From contig NZ_CP195106.1 in NCBI RefSeq assembly GCF_051175385.1, forward strand, positions 806,001 to 870,000: a DNA stretch of 64,000 bases. Direction: 5' to 3'. This DNA is from Tundrisphaera lichenicola (GTDB lineage: Bacteria; Planctomycetota; Planctomycetia; Isosphaerales; Isosphaeraceae). The position numbers and the translations under genes are program-made. The notes beneath the pieces are model-generated. The model was not told the origin of the DNA and did not search any database. It saw only the letters and a list, made by a program, of their open reading frames with translations. Positions 42,303 through 50,694 of this stretch are shown piece by piece; positions within the stretch are counted from its first letter, which is position 1, and each line of letters opens with the position of its first letter.

Positions 42303-44252
42303 ATGGATGAGGCCACAATCCGGGCCGCGATTTATGCCCGCGTCTCGTCGGATCAGCAGGCCCAGGAGCACACCATCGGCAGCCAGGTCGAAGCCCTCAC
42401 GGGGCGAGTCCGCGAGGATGGGCTCGATGTGGACGATTCGTTGCGCTTCCTCGATGAGGGGCAGAGCGGGGCCGTGCTGGTCCGGCCCGCCCTGGAACGT
42501 CTCCGCGATCAAGCATCCGCCGGCCTGATCGATCGCCTCTACGTCCACTCGCCCGATCGCCTGGCTCGCAAATATGCGTATCAGATCCTCCTCGTCGAGG
42601 AGTTCCAGCGTTGTGGAATCGAGGTCGTCTTCCTCAATCACGAGATCGGCGATAAGCCGGAGGAGCAACTGCTGCTCCAAGTGCAGGGGATGATCGCCGA
42701 ATATGAGCGGGCCAAGATCCTCGAGAGGAGCCGGCGTGGGAAGATGCACGCGGCTCGCAACGGCTCGGTCAGTGTCTTCAGCAAGGCTCCCTACGGGTAT
42801 CGCTACATCAGCAAGCGAGAGGGTCATGGTGTGGCGAGGTTCGAGGTCATCGCGTCCGAGGCCCAGGTCGTCACGACAATCTTCGAGTGGTATGGGAGGG
42901 AAGATTACTCACTGAATCAGATCTGCGAGCGTCTGAATCGTGAAGGTGTCTTGAGGCGGAGCGGGAGACCGGGTTGGGATCCCACGTCGGTCTGGGACAT
43001 GCTCAGGGATACCGCCTACAAAGGCGAGGCGCTCTATGGCAAATCCAAAGTCGGCGAGTACAGGCCGCCCCTGCGCCCCGGCCATGGGAGGCTCGAGTAT
43101 CCGCGTCGTGCCCGTTCGATCACGACGACACCGGCCGCCACACAGATCCCTGTGGCCGTACCGGCGATCGTGCCCGCTGAGATGTTCGAAGTGGTGCAGG
43201 AGAAGCTGGCGGAGAACAAGGCCCGACGGCGCCGGAGCGAGCCCGGTGTACGGTTCCTGCTTCAGGGCCTGACGGTGTGTTTGAAGTGTGGATATGCTTA
43301 TATCGGTAAGATTCAGAACCGGCTGAAGGGTGATGGTGAGCGGCGCTCGTACGGCTATTACTTCTGCACGGGAACCGACCGATTTCGCTGGGGAGGCGTG
43401 CGGATCTGCGAGAACACGCCGGCTCGGATGGAGTGGCTCGACGCGGCCGTCTGGGAGGATGTCGCAGCGTTGCTGGGCGACCCCGATCGGATCCGACACG
43501 AGTTCGAGCGTCAGAAGAGTCAGGTCCCAGCGCCGGAACCGCGACGCCTCGAGGCGATCGCCAAGGAGGTCCAACGGGTCAAGCGTGGGATCTCTCGGAT
43601 GTTGGACCTGTATCAGGAAGGTGACCTGGAGAAGGGGGAATTCGAGCCGCGGTATTCTCGTGCCCGCCAGCGGTTATCCGAGTTGGATTCGGAGGCGTCG
43701 GCCATCTCGGAGCGGATCACTCGCGAAGAGGGCCTGGGGACGATCCTTGAGAGTTTCGAGCGGTATGCGAGTCGAGTGCGAGACGGTTTGGAATCGGCCT
43801 CGTGGGGGACTCGGCGCGAGATCATCCGGACGCTGGTCAAACGGATCGAGATCGATGAGGGAGACGTCCATATCGTGTACCGGATCGGCGAGCCGCCGTT
43901 TGCGAGCGTCCCGGAGCGGTCTAATTTGCAAGATTCTTTGCCACGTGGTTGCTCCAAACGGTTGCGATCGGGAGCGGATCATCGGTGTCGGGCTGCTGAC
44001 ACCGATTTTCCCATTGGGAGACCCGACCTGATTTCCTGTTCTCCGCCTCCTAATCGAGGTAGCTCCAACTCCGTGTATCGAAGTTGTAAATTTTCCGGTA
44101 GTACGGTGGAACAACTTGCCAGTAGAGCATGGGGGATCCGAGATTGTGATAGGAGAAGAGGCTCGACGGACCCAGGCAGTATTTTGCACAGGGCACGGAA
44201 GTCAGATATTGGGGCACGAGTTCATCAAGCTTCTTGGGGAACTTATCGTTAG
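42303..44252 (+). CDS. Large serine recombinase with abnormal C-terminal extension
   Basis: This is a 649-residue serine-type DNA recombinase/integrase. ATG 42303 begins MDEATIRAAIYARVSSDQQAQEH; Ser15 is the expected nucleophile, and GLIDRLYVHSPDRLARKY carries the conserved Arg cluster. The recombinase domain (about 165-310) has the usual YGYRYI and NQICERLNREGV...W.P..V..ML....Y.G. A zinc ribbon follows: CLKCG, then C in YYFC and RICEN. A coiled coil (about 400-520) ends with REIIRTLVKRIEIDEGDVHIVYRIG. Relatives usually stop near the SNLQDSLPRGC position (about residue 545). Here the frame continues about 100 basic, low-complexity residues across a hairpin and antisense to the next gene, so stop-codon loss is suspected. 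Confidence 0.85.
   Translation: MDEATIRAAIYARVSSDQQAQEHTIGSQVEALTGRVREDGLDVDDSLRFLDEGQSGAVLVRPALERLRDQASAGLIDRLYVHSPDRLARKYAYQILLVEEFQRCGIEVVFLNHEIGDKPEEQLLLQVQGMIAEYERAKILERSRRGKMHAARNGSVSVFSKAPYGYRYISKREGHGVARFEVIASEAQVVTTIFEWYGREDYSLNQICERLNREGVLRRSGRPGWDPTSVWDMLRDTAYKGEALYGKSKVGEYRPPLRPGHGRLEYPRRARSITTTPAATQIPVAVPAIVPAEMFEVVQEKLAENKARRRRSEPGVRFLLQGLTVCLKCGYAYIGKIQNRLKGDGERRSYGYYFCTGTDRFRWGGVRICENTPARMEWLDAAVWEDVAALLGDPDRIRHEFERQKSQVPAPEPRRLEAIAKEVQRVKRGISRMLDLYQEGDLEKGEFEPRYSRARQRLSELDSEASAISERITREEGLGTILESFERYASRVRDGLESASWGTRREIIRTLVKRIEIDEGDVHIVYRIGEPPFASVPERSNLQDSLPRGCSKRLRSGADHRCRAADTDFPIGRPDLISCSPPPNRGSSNSVYRSCKFSGSTVEQLASRAWGIRDCDRRRGSTDPGSILHRARKSDIGARVHQASWGTYR
43925..43946 (+). 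repeat. Right arm of imperfect inverted repeat
   Basis: TTTGCAAGATT...GCCACGT lies near the end of the normal recombinase coding part and matches the complement of 41935-41956 at 20 of 22 positions. Because it codes for the conserved SNLQDSLPR region, it may mark an old recombinase gene end, not a transposon end. Confidence 0.6.
43981..44010 (+). terminator. Terminator hairpin inside the recombinase reading frame
   Basis: ATCGGTGTC at 43981-43989 is perfectly complementary to GACACCGAT at 43998-44006, with an 8-nt loop, and TTTC follows. It sits about 35 bp beyond where the recombinase would normally stop. A terminator inside a coding sequence is unusual and supports a shorter original gene. 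Confidence 0.6.
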
Positions 44253-44556
44253 CGGCGTGATAGGCCATGCAAGCCGCCACGACTCGCCGAGCGTTCGACT
44301 CGGCGACCCCGAGTTGGACGGTGTTGTTGATGTAAACAATCCCAAATGTTAACGCGGGAATAGCAACCCTGACGAGGGCGAGACCCCATCCGGGGCGTTC
44401 GATGGGACTGTGCAGGAGACTGACAAGAAACCATATCGGACAGACGAGCAATGACATGAGGAATGATGCGCTAAACGCACCATCCCAGGCTATCAGGAAG
44501 CCTGCGGCCACGATGCTCCCTTTGATGTCGCGTAAGAATCGATTAAAGGAATTCAT
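44050..44556 (-). CDS. Orphan membrane protein with pilin-like C-terminal domain; lower GC
   Basis: This is a 168-residue protein. Three hydrophobic segments at about 10-75 (GSIVAAGFLIAWDGAFSASFLMSLLVCPIWFLVSLL and ALVRVAIPALTFGIVYI) precede a soluble domain with SNARRVVAACMAYHAANDKFPKKLDELVPQYLTSVPCAKYCLG and YWQVVPPYYRKIYNFDTRSWSYLD. The 'FP..LDELVP.YL..VP.AKY' pattern is shared with a family of small bacterial membrane proteins resembling pseudopilin C-terminal domains; function unknown. The GC content is visibly lower than the neighbours, suggesting recent acquisition. Its 3' part lies antisense to the recombinase extension. Confidence 0.75.
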   Translation of the reverse strand: MNSFNRFLRDIKGSIVAAGFLIAWDGAFSASFLMSLLVCPIWFLVSLLHSPIERPGWGLALVRVAIPALTFGIVYINNTVQLGVAESNARRVVAACMAYHAANDKFPKKLDELVPQYLTSVPCAKYCLGPSSLFSYHNLGSPMLYWQVVPPYYRKIYNFDTRSWSYLD

Positions 44557-44580
44557 GTGCTGGTTTGGTTTCCGTTGGCC

Positions 44581-46050
44581 TCAATCCGGCTCGCCCCAGA
44601 CCCGGGGTGACCGGAAACCGGGCGGCTTTGGAGCGGCCTTGGGCGGGATGGCCTGGCGGGCGAATTCGGAGTAGCGTGCGCGGAGCTCGGCCACCTTCCC
44701 CGGGTTCGACTTCGCCAGGTCGTGACGCTCGTTCGGGTCGTCGGCGAGGTGGAACAACTCCGCTTTCATGCTATCGATCTTGGTGGAGGGCTCGGTTTCG
44801 GGCTCGCTCCTCTCGGCGGCCTGGACCTCATCCCCATCGTCGATCCCCGCCGCGTGGATGATCAGTTTCCACTCTCCGACCCGGATGGCACCGGACCGGG
44901 GAGAGGTATTCAGCAGGATCGCGTCATGCGGCGAGGGCGCCCCCTCGATGATCGCGGGCCAGGCGTCGCGTCCGTCGAGCGGCAAGGTTTGGCTGGTCGA
45001 GGCTCCGGCCAGGCCCAGCAGGGTCGGATACCAGTCGACCGCGTGCAAGGGGGCCTGGATTACCGAGCCGGGCTTGATGTGACCCTCCCAGGTCGCCGAG
45101 GCCGGGACGCGGACTCCCCCTTCGTAGAGCGTGCCCTTCGCGCCCCGGAGCGGGCCGTTGCTGGTGACTTTGCCCGGATTGGGCCCGCCGTTGTCGCTGG
45201 AGAAGAGGAAGAGCGTGTCCTTGCGAAGCCCGGCCCGGTCGACCGCCTCGACGATCTGGCCCACGGCCTCGTCCACCGCCGCGAGCATCCCGGCATAGGT
45301 CCGACGCGGCTCCTTGAGGCCGGCGTAGGGCGTTTTGTAGCTCTCGGGGACCTGATGCGGGGCATGGATGCCGTTGAAAGGGACGTAAAGGAACATGGGG
45401 CGTGAACGGTCGCGAGACTCGATCCGGCGGGCGGCCTCGCGGGCCAGGAGCTGGGTGCTGTATCCCTCGTCGTGGTTCTCGCGGTCATCGCGATGCCAGT
45501 CGAACCCCCCGTCTCGGACGTGGGTGAAGTAATCGAGGGCCCCGTTGTAGTGGCCGTACTGATGATCGAAGCCTCGATGTGTCGGAAGGTACTCGGGCCG
45601 AAAGTGGCCGAGGTGCCACTTGCCGCAGATCGCCGTCTCGTATCCCGCCTCCTTGAGCGCCTGCGGGAGCGTCCGCTCCTCCAGCGGCAGGCCATACTGG
45701 GCCCAGGGGCGGACCACTCCGACCTGGAGGCCGTGACGCATCGGGTAGCGGCCGGTCATCAGGGCGGCGCGGGTCGGCGAGCAGACCGGCTGGACGTAGA
45801 ATTGCTCGAGCTTGGCCCCGGCCGCCGCGAGCTTGTCGAGTTGGGGCGTCCGGATCTCGCTGCCGTGCCAGCCCACGTCGCCCCAGCCGAGGTCATCGAC
45901 CAGGAAATAGATGATGTTGGGTCGAATCGGGGGATCGTCCGCAGCCTCGGACGATGGGCCGAACAGCACAAGGCCCAGTGCCGCCATCGCCGCGAGGCGG
46001 TGGAAGATCGAGGATCGACGAGGCACCGTCGAGAAAGTCGGTCGTGGCAT
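44581..46050 (-). CDS. Exported sulfatase (arylsulfatase-like)
   Basis: This is a 489-residue sulfatase. ATG 46050 begins MPRPTFSTVPRRSSIFHRLAAMAALGLVLFG, a signal peptide; a longer frame to 46230 is unlikely. Metal site: NIIYFLVDDLGWGDVG. The formylglycine motif is CSPTR in PVCSPTRAALMTGRYP, so activation by a formylglycine-generating enzyme is needed (none in the window). Other sulfatase blocks are ETAICGKWHLGHF, PFFLYVPFNGIHAPHQ-like MFLYVPFNGIHAPHQVP, SSDNGGPN and PLRGAKGTLYEGGVRVP. It should cleave sulfate esters from polysaccharides such as algal or host glycans in the periplasm. The C-terminal 'IRVGEWKLI' and 'ELFHLADDPNERHDLA' pattern is the one decayed at 38426. Confidence 0.94.
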   Translation of the reverse strand: MPRPTFSTVPRRSSIFHRLAAMAALGLVLFGPSSEAADDPPIRPNIIYFLVDDLGWGDVGWHGSEIRTPQLDKLAAAGAKLEQFYVQPVCSPTRAALMTGRYPMRHGLQVGVVRPWAQYGLPLEERTLPQALKEAGYETAICGKWHLGHFRPEYLPTHRGFDHQYGHYNGALDYFTHVRDGGFDWHRDDRENHDEGYSTQLLAREAARRIESRDRSRPMFLYVPFNGIHAPHQVPESYKTPYAGLKEPRRTYAGMLAAVDEAVGQIVEAVDRAGLRKDTLFLFSSDNGGPNPGKVTSNGPLRGAKGTLYEGGVRVPASATWEGHIKPGSVIQAPLHAVDWYPTLLGLAGASTSQTLPLDGRDAWPAIIEGAPSPHDAILLNTSPRSGAIRVGEWKLIIHAAGIDDGDEVQAAERSEPETEPSTKIDSMKAELFHLADDPNERHDLAKSNPGKVAELRARYSEFARQAIPPKAAPKPPGFRSPRVWGEPD

Positions 46051-46228
46051 GAGAACTCCCGTTGCATCGTCACCCGGCTCGCGCTTGGAGCTTCGGGCTT
46101 GCCCATCATCTCGGATCCCATGCCGAATCGAAATCGGCGAGTCTGGCATAGCCGCAAGTTCTTGACATACTATCTTCGGGGCGGTTGGGGGTGAAGCGGC
46201 GAGGAATTGGGTGGGCGAGGTTCGGGCC

Positions 46229-47389
46229 ATGACCGACGACCTGGATTTCCTCCGCGCACTGATCGCTCGACCGGAGGATAATCCCCTTCGCCTGGCCTAC
46301 GCCGACTGGCTGGAGTCTCGATCGGACCCTCGGGGCCTCTTCCTCCGGTGGGAAGTCGCCCTGAATGAGTCCGATCCGGATGCCAGGCCCGGAGACCTTG
46401 TCGAGCGTCTCCATCAGGCCCGAAGCAAGCTCGACGCCCGATGGCTGGCGATGATCGACCGCCCGCAGCCGAGCTGGCGGATCTTCCGGACGAAGCCGGC
46501 CCCGAAGTCTCACGGCAAGGCCATCCCGGCGTTCATCCACAATTGCGATGTCTACTTCCTCTCGACGATCGACGTCTTCGCGGACGGCGCGATCAACTGC
46601 TGGGGCTTCGTTGATCTGCCGCTCTTTCGAGACAAGCTCGCGCGAGGCTGGGTCGTGCCGAGGGCTGCCGTCGGCAGTGAACTCAGCATCCACAACCTCG
46701 GCTCGGCCCGCGTCGGAGCGGCGGAGTGGGATCGGAGCCCCGAGGATCTCGAACGCGAGGTGACGGAGGCGCTGCGCGAGCTGAACCCGACGATGGAGGG
46801 GCTGCTCGACATGGAGGGGTCGGATACCGAGGTCAGGGGCGAACTGCGCTATGCCAAACTTGGCCTGGCTGACTCCAAACCTTATCGCGTCTCCCCGTCT
46901 GGCGACGAGATCCCGGGGGCGGAGCTGCCCGTCCTGGAAGTGGTCGAGTGCGGATACCGGCTCCGCCCCTGGTTGATCTATGCCGACGGCCTGTCGCAAC
47001 TCGGCTCCGCGAATGAACTCTTGCCCGTCGAGGCCGTCGCGCGGATGTTCAAGGAGCGTCGGCTCCGTTTGTCGGCGCCGTCGGGGGCCTGGGTGATCCT
47101 GGACGGCCTGGGTCGCTTCCGGGCCGACAAGGGATACTGGTCGATCCGGCCGGGGGAACGGACCCGCGAAGCTTTCGACCTCCTAGATCAGTTGAACGGT
47201 CGCCCCGGCGCGATCCGTCGATGCATCGACGCCCACCTTGCTTACGAGTCGGATCCGAGTCGGGAACGACGCGAGACCCTGCGCGAGGCCTACGAAGGCG
47301 TGCCCGAGCACCTCCGGATGTTCTGCGGCGACATGGATTCGAAGGACGGTCCGATCCGAAGGATCCTCTCGGAAGACTGGCCGGATTGA
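46229..47389 (+). CDS. TIGR02996-domain protein
   Basis: This is a 386-residue protein. The N-terminus MTDDLDFLRALIARPEDNPLRLAYADWLESRSDPRGLFLRWEV is the TIGR02996 'repeat-companion' domain, abundant in Gemmata-like planctomycetes and usually found at the start of proteins of unknown function. ATG 46229 is preferred over 46211. The rest (about 60-386) has a YFLSTIDVFADGAINCWGFVDLPLF segment, an acidic-basic helical part, and a WLIYADGLSQLGSANELLPVEA region; I do not recognise a second family. The ending IRRILSEDWPD is shared with other TIGR02996 proteins. It is likely cytoplasmic. Confidence 0.82.
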   Translation: MTDDLDFLRALIARPEDNPLRLAYADWLESRSDPRGLFLRWEVALNESDPDARPGDLVERLHQARSKLDARWLAMIDRPQPSWRIFRTKPAPKSHGKAIPAFIHNCDVYFLSTIDVFADGAINCWGFVDLPLFRDKLARGWVVPRAAVGSELSIHNLGSARVGAAEWDRSPEDLEREVTEALRELNPTMEGLLDMEGSDTEVRGELRYAKLGLADSKPYRVSPSGDEIPGAELPVLEVVECGYRLRPWLIYADGLSQLGSANELLPVEAVARMFKERRLRLSAPSGAWVILDGLGRFRADKGYWSIRPGERTREAFDLLDQLNGRPGAIRRCIDAHLAYESDPSRERRETLREAYEGVPEHLRMFCGDMDSKDGPIRRILSEDWPD

Positions 47390-47537
47390 GCGGATTCGTC
47401 CGAGATTCGCATCGATACCTCCCGAAGTTGGGATGTTCGGGCCTGGATTGTGAGGTTTTGTCTTTCCTGGGGGACTCGACAAGATTACACTACCCCGCGA
47501 ACGGTGAGGGTTAGGCCGGGTCGGGGATAATCGAGTC

Positions 47538-48785
47538 ATGGAACAGGCGACGGTCGGAGGGATTCGAGAGCGGGTGGACGCCCTCTATCGAGCGGAGTCG
47601 CGCCGGGTTTTCGCTACCTTGATCCGCCTGGTCGGCGACTTCGACCTCGCCGAAGAGGCGATGCACGAAGCCTTTGCGGCGGCCCTCGAGCAATGGGCCC
47701 GCGACGGGATGCCGACGAATCCCCGGGCCTGGCTGGTCTCGGCGGGTCGCTTCAAGGCGATCGACGTGGTCCGCCGCCGGGTCCGGTTTGATGCCTCGCT
47801 CGCGGTGCTGGCCGCCGGATTCGAGGAAGGATCGACCGATCCGGGGGGAGTTGATGAGGATGTCGAGGACGACCGGCTCCGGCTCATCTTCACCTGTTGC
47901 CATCCCGCCTTGCCGTCGAGCACGCAGATCGCCCTGACCTTGAGGGAGGTCTGCGGCCTGACGACCGAGGAGATCGCCTGCGCCTTCCTGGGCACGCCAT
48001 CGACGATCGCCCAGCGGATCGTGCGCGGGAAGGCGAAGATCCGCGACGCGAAGATCCCCTATCAGGTGCCCACGATGGCCGACTTGCCCGAGCGGCTCGA
48101 CTCGGTGCTGGCGGTCATCTACCTCGTGTTCAACGAGGGATACTCCGCATCTTCGGGCGAGAGCTTGACCCGGCATGACCTCTCGGAAGAGGCGATCCGG
48201 CTGGGTCGTCTCCTCTTGGAACTGTTGCCCGACCCGGAGGTGATGGGGCTGCTTGCTCTGATGCTCCTCCAGGAATCCCGACGCTCGGCCCGCGCGTCGG
48301 CCGACGGCGACGTGGTGCTCCTGGAGGATCAGGATCGCTCGCTCTGGGATCTCGGGATGATCGAGGAAGGCCGGGGTCTGGTCGAGCGGGCGCTCGCCTC
48401 GGGCGATTTCGGGGCCTATACGATCCAGGCCGCGATTGCGTCGGTGCATGCCCAGGCCCCGAGCCCAGCCGAGACGGATTGGTCGAGGATGGTCGCCCTC
48501 TACGACCTCCTCGCGAGGGCCGAATCTTCGCCGATCGTCGAGCTGAACCGGGCGGTGGCGGTGGCGATGCGAGATGGGCCGCTCGCCGGGCTGGAGCGGG
48601 TCGACGCGATCCTGGGGCGCGGCGACCTGGCCGACTACCACCTGGCCCACGCGGCCCGGGCCGATTTCTGCCGACGGCTGGGCAGGACGGCCGAGGCCGG
48701 GGAATCGTACCGGCGGGCCCTGACCCTGGCCCGTCAGGAACCGGAGCGGCGGTTCCTCGATCGCCGGCTCAGAGAACTGGGCTGA
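47538..48785 (+). CDS. ECF42-type RNA polymerase sigma factor with TPR-like C-terminus
   Basis: This is a 415-residue sigma factor. Residues 10-80 are region 2 (VDALYRAESRRVFATLIRLVGDFDLAEEAMHEAFAAALEQW), and about 120-180 are region 4 (RLRLIFTCCHPALPSSTQIALTLREVCGLTTEEIACAFLGTPSTIAQRIVRGKAKIRDA). The long helical C-terminus (about 190-415) matches the DUF6596/TPR extension of ECF42 sigma factors, with LAVIYLVFNEGYSASSGE and IVELNRAVAVAMRDGPLAGLERVDAI. ECF42 members are normally encoded with DGPF/YciI-like genes, and two follow here at once. No anti-sigma factor is present, so control through the C-terminal extension is likely, as suggested for the group. Confidence 0.93.
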   Translation: MEQATVGGIRERVDALYRAESRRVFATLIRLVGDFDLAEEAMHEAFAAALEQWARDGMPTNPRAWLVSAGRFKAIDVVRRRVRFDASLAVLAAGFEEGSTDPGGVDEDVEDDRLRLIFTCCHPALPSSTQIALTLREVCGLTTEEIACAFLGTPSTIAQRIVRGKAKIRDAKIPYQVPTMADLPERLDSVLAVIYLVFNEGYSASSGESLTRHDLSEEAIRLGRLLLELLPDPEVMGLLALMLLQESRRSARASADGDVVLLEDQDRSLWDLGMIEEGRGLVERALASGDFGAYTIQAAIASVHAQAPSPAETDWSRMVALYDLLARAESSPIVELNRAVAVAMRDGPLAGLERVDAILGRGDLADYHLAHAARADFCRRLGRTAEAGESYRRALTLARQEPERRFLDRRLRELG

Positions 48786-48873
48786 TTATTTCCGGGACGA
48801 TGTCGATCTTCGGATTCGCCGGACGACTACGGATCGGAACGCATATCGACCTGAGGGCGAACCGGAGGGAACC

Positions 48874-49251
48874 ATGAAATTCGTCTGCCTGGGATACATG
48901 GATGAGTCGAAGTGGGACGCGATGTCCGAGGATGAACGCAAGTCGATGATGGAGGAGTGTTTCGCCTACGATGCCGAGCTTCGGAAGGGCGGGCACATCC
49001 TGGGGGGCGAGGCGCTCCAGGGCATCAAGAATGGCGCGACGCTCCGGGCTCGGGGGAAGGAAGTCATCGTCACCGATGGTCCTTTCGCCGAGACGAAGGA
49101 ACAACTCGGCGGGTTCATGATCTTCGAGGCTCGCGACCTGAATCACGCCATCCAGCTCATGTCTCGACATCCCGGGGTCCGGTTCGGGCCATTCGAGATC
49201 CGCCCGGTCGATCAGCAGATCAGCGAATTGGCCGCCGCCCGGTCGAGTTGA
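48874..49251 (+). CDS. YciI/DGPF-domain protein 1
   Basis: This is a 125-residue ferredoxin-fold YCII-related protein. ATG 48874 follows GGAGGGAACC. It contains the eponymous DGPF motif in VTDGPFAETKEQLGGFMIFEA, and GYMDESKWDAMSEDERKSMMEECFAYDAELRKGGHILGGEAL at the N-terminus. These small cytoplasmic proteins travel with ECF42 sigma factors and are probably part of the sigma-controlled response; their biochemical role is not known. It is 88 bp after the sigma gene. Confidence 0.9.
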   Translation: MKFVCLGYMDESKWDAMSEDERKSMMEECFAYDAELRKGGHILGGEALQGIKNGATLRARGKEVIVTDGPFAETKEQLGGFMIFEARDLNHAIQLMSRHPGVRFGPFEIRPVDQQISELAAARSS

Positions 49252-49318
49252 GTCGTCCCCCCTTGAACGGCCGGTGGATCAGGATCGGACAGGTCTCGAA
49301 CTTGACGAGGAGTGAGCG

Positions 49319-49801
49319 ATGCATGAAGAACCCTGCGCGGAACACAAATGGCTCGACCGATTGGTGGGCCGTTGGGTCTCCGAGTCCGAATGCAACATGG
49401 GGCCGGACCAGCCTCCGATCACTTCGACGGGCAAGGTCACGTTCCGGTCGCTGGGCGGGCTCTGGGTCATGGGCGAGGGGGAGGGGGAGATGCCCGACGG
49501 CGGGACCATGAGCTCGGTCATCACGCTGGGCTACGACCCCCGCGCCGGCCGCTTCGTCGGGACCTTCATCGCCTCGATGATGACGTATCTCTGGCCTTAC
49601 GCCGGGTCGCTCGACGACGACCGGAAGGTCCTCACGCTCGACTCCGAAGGCCCCTCGTTCTCCTCCCCCGACGCCATGGCCAAGTATCAGGACATCATCG
49701 AGGTGATCGATGATGACCACTGGGTCCTGAGTTCGCGATTCCAGGACGACGAGGGCCGGTGGAATTCGTTCATGAAGGCGGCCCATCGTCGGGCCGAGTG
49801 A
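49319..49801 (+). CDS. DUF1579 protein
   Basis: This is a 160-residue protein starting at ATG 49319 after ACGAGGAGTGAGCG. The DUF1579 pattern is visible: HKWLDRLVGRWVSESECNMGP, GGLWVMGEGEGEMPDGGTMSSVITLGYDPRAGRFVGTFIASMMTYLWPYAG and the end DDHWVLSSRFQDDEGRWNSFMKAAHRR. It has a lipocalin/calycin-like beta-barrel type of composition, suggesting binding of a small ligand. It lies between the two YciI-like genes of the ECF42 operon. Confidence 0.9.
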   Translation: MHEEPCAEHKWLDRLVGRWVSESECNMGPDQPPITSTGKVTFRSLGGLWVMGEGEGEMPDGGTMSSVITLGYDPRAGRFVGTFIASMMTYLWPYAGSLDDDRKVLTLDSEGPSFSSPDAMAKYQDIIEVIDDDHWVLSSRFQDDEGRWNSFMKAAHRRAE

Positions 49802-49830
49802 CCGGTCGAGGATTCCCCAGGAGATCGACG

Positions 49831-50232
49831 ATGAAGTACATGCTGCTCGTTTACGGCGCCGAGGACGCGTGGTCCGAGGAGGAGCGCGAGCATTGCTACG
49901 TCGAGTCGACCGAGCTGACTCGCGAGCTGCACGAGCGAGGGATCTTCCGGGGGGCCTCCCCCTTGCAGCCGGTCGCCACCGCGACCTCGGTCCGGATCCG
50001 CGAGGGGAAGCGAGTCGTCACCGACGGCCCATTCGCCGAGACTCGCGAGCAACTCGGGGGCTACTTCCTGGTCGAAGCCGGCGACCTCGACGAGGCGATC
50101 GAGATCGCGTCGAGGATCCCGGGAGCCCGAGTCGGGACGGTCGAGGTCCGGCCCGTCGTGGAGTTGCCCGGCCTGCCCGAACTCGGCGACTCGTCGCCGA
50201 TCGGGGGTTCCGTCTCGAAAGCGAAAGGATGA
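49831..50232 (+). CDS. YciI/DGPF-domain protein 2
   Basis: This is a 133-residue protein starting at ATG 49831 after AGGAGATCGACG. It has MKYMLLVYGAEDAWSEEEREHCYVESTELTRELHERG and the DGPF block VVTDGPFAETREQLGGYFLVEAGDLDEAIEIASRIPGA. It is clearly related to the protein at 48874 but diverged. Two DGPF genes in one ECF42 operon are often seen. It starts 29 bp after the DUF1579 stop. Confidence 0.9.
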   Translation: MKYMLLVYGAEDAWSEEEREHCYVESTELTRELHERGIFRGASPLQPVATATSVRIREGKRVVTDGPFAETREQLGGYFLVEAGDLDEAIEIASRIPGARVGTVEVRPVVELPGLPELGDSSPIGGSVSKAKG

Positions 50233-50242
50233 GCGTCGAAAA

Positions 50243-50677
50243 ATGAAGTCGAATTCGAAGGCATCAAGCTGGGCGGGCCGGATCCTCTCGGCGCTCGCGG
50301 CCCTCTTCCTGATCCTCGATGGCGTCGGGAAGGTGATGCAGGCGGCCCCGGTCATGGAAGCCTGCGCACCGCTGGAGATCCCCGAGCGCGTCATCCCCGG
50401 CCTCGGGGCCGTCCTGATCGCGATCTCGCTGCTTTACGCCATCCCGCCGACTTCGATCCTGGGGGCCATCCTGGTGACGGGTTATCTCGGCGGGGCGACC
50501 TGGACCCACGTCCGGATGGGCGGCCCGGTCTTCCCGATGGTGTTTCCGGGCCTCGTCGGCGCGATGGTCTGGGGCGGCCTCTGGCTCCGGGAACCTCGGC
50601 TCCGAGCCCTCGTGCCGATCCGGTGGCCTCGACAGGCGGTCGAGGTGGAACCGGCCGGGATCCCGACGGGAGGTTGA
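50243..50677 (+). CDS. DoxX-like membrane protein
   Basis: This is a 144-residue integral membrane protein with four hydrophobic segments (WAGRILSALAALFLILDGVGKVM, VIPGLGAVLIAISLLYAI, TSILGAILVTGYLGGATWTHV and VFPGLVGAMVWGGLWLR), the layout of DoxX/DoxX-like proteins. It ends the ECF42 operon, 10 bp after the second YciI gene. A role in membrane redox or stress responses is possible for the family; here it is unknown. Confidence 0.88.
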   Translation: MKSNSKASSWAGRILSALAALFLILDGVGKVMQAAPVMEACAPLEIPERVIPGLGAVLIAISLLYAIPPTSILGAILVTGYLGGATWTHVRMGGPVFPMVFPGLVGAMVWGGLWLREPRLRALVPIRWPRQAVEVEPAGIPTGG

Positions 50678-50694
50678 TCCTCGCTCGATGAGCC

